Source: Brevundimonas sp. | GTDB lineage: Bacteria; Pseudomonadota; Alphaproteobacteria; Caulobacterales; Caulobacteraceae | Direction: 5' to 3' | DNA: 60,810 nt | Assembly (NCBI RefSeq): GCF_003248455.1 | Contig: NZ_QFNM01000025.1 | Location: forward strand, 40,468 to 101,277 | Part shown: positions 60,663 through 60,810 of the stretch, piece by piece | Layout of the letters: each line of letters opens with the position of its first letter | Position numbering within the stretch: position 1 is the first letter of the stretch | Notes under the pieces: model-generated | What the model saw: the letters and a program-made list of their open reading frames with translations, nothing else | The model's database searches: none | Told to the model about the DNA's origin: nothing | Program-made: the position numbers and the translations under genes

Positions 60663-60810
60663 TGTTCAGTCTCGGCATCTGGTTAATAGGGTTGAGGATG
60701 AATCGGTCTGACTCTGAAGTCCAGATTTTTGCGATGTATTCGTAAGGGGTGAGGCCGCTGAGTGTCTTGAGGCGACGGGCGAAGGTGTATGCTGGCATGA
60801 AGTCGGCGAG
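60658..60810 (-). CDS. IS481-family transposase, C-terminal part (runs off window)
   Basis: Fifty codons plus a stop, read toward the window interior. The C-terminus contains FARRLKTLSGLTPYEYI, KIWTSESDRFILNP and ends QMPRLNT, which matches the conserved tail of IS481-type DDE transposases. The DDE core lies beyond the window edge, so it cannot be judged intact or broken. The stop TAG (60660-60658) falls inside the CTAG at the insertion junction. Confidence 0.85.
   Translation of the reverse strand, partial: LADFMPAYTFARRLKTLSGLTPYEYIAKIWTSESDRFILNPINQMPRLNT
60663..60810 (-). mobile_element. IS481-type insertion sequence, partial
   Basis: Begins with TGTTCAGTCTC at 60663, just after TCTAGG, and contains the end of the transposase gene. 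The far end is outside the window. This is the only mobile DNA detected. Confidence 0.75.

Overview
This is a gene-dense, roughly two-thirds GC stretch of an alphaproteobacterial chromosome, most likely Caulobacterales and probably Brevundimonas or a close relative. The evidence for that placement is the circularly permuted two-piece tmRNA next to an alpha-type SspB, a PopA-like degenerate GGDEF protein, the eno-ftsB-pdhABC-lpdA order with a lipoyl domain on E1 beta, the fused ispDF followed by dusB-ntrYX-dat-hfq-hflX, and frequent TTG/GTG starts that overlap the preceding stop codon. Almost everything is core chromosome. The only mobile DNA is the end of an IS481-type element at the right edge. 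I see no CRISPR array, prophage, integrase, defence island or rRNA/tRNA gene.

Layout. 0.3-2.3 kb: thyA, a MazG-like pyrophosphohydrolase and folA, translationally coupled, then a UPF0145 protein. 2.4-7.5 kb: Mrp ATPase, miaA, a small secreted protein, ssrA (permuted tmRNA), sspB, RusA and fumC. 7.6-14.1 kb: a DUF2171 protein, a patatin-like lipoprotein, small envelope and RHH proteins, the UvrD helicase and LtrA. 14.2-26.5 kb (minus strand): enolase, FtsB, the pyruvate dehydrogenase operon (with a DUF5076 gene and a glutathione peroxidase embedded), L32, then lipA, a COQ10-like protein, a membrane protein, an LhgO-like oxidase and a hexapeptide acetyltransferase. 26.7-34 kb: an acyl-ACP-synthetase-like ligase, YgiD and WrbA, two peptidase-like proteins, an MFS symporter, mazG and a HAD phosphatase. 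34-43 kb (minus strand): an Na+/H+ antiporter, hflX, hfq, a D-amino-acid-transaminase-like protein, ntrX, ntrY and dusB. 43-60.8 kb: ispDF, an MFS/spermidine-synthase fusion, pncC, tusA, a BrkB protein, popA, mfd, sdhE, recG, gor, a carboxylesterase, an HWE histidine kinase with a single-domain response regulator, and the IS481 fragment.

Functional themes. Thymidylate/folate synthesis; lipoate-dependent pyruvate oxidation (pdhABC/lpdA plus lipA); RNA quality control and ClpXP targeting (tmRNA, SspB, and PopA as a probable c-di-GMP-controlled adaptor); transcription-coupled and recombinational repair (mfd, recG, uvrD, rusA); and two-component signalling (NtrYX, HWE kinase with receiver).

Most notable observations: the intact permuted tmRNA with a readable 13-codon tag; PopA with a kept RxxD site but lost GGDEF signature; NtrX without the GAFTGA loop and an Ntr cluster without ntrBC; an Mrp protein without its C-terminal CxxC; a CTAG junction where an IS481 transposase and a response regulator share stop-codon bases; and a cluster of GANTC sites before thyA. 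No wholly new multi-gene system is evident. The most novel-looking items are lineage-specific variants of known modules.
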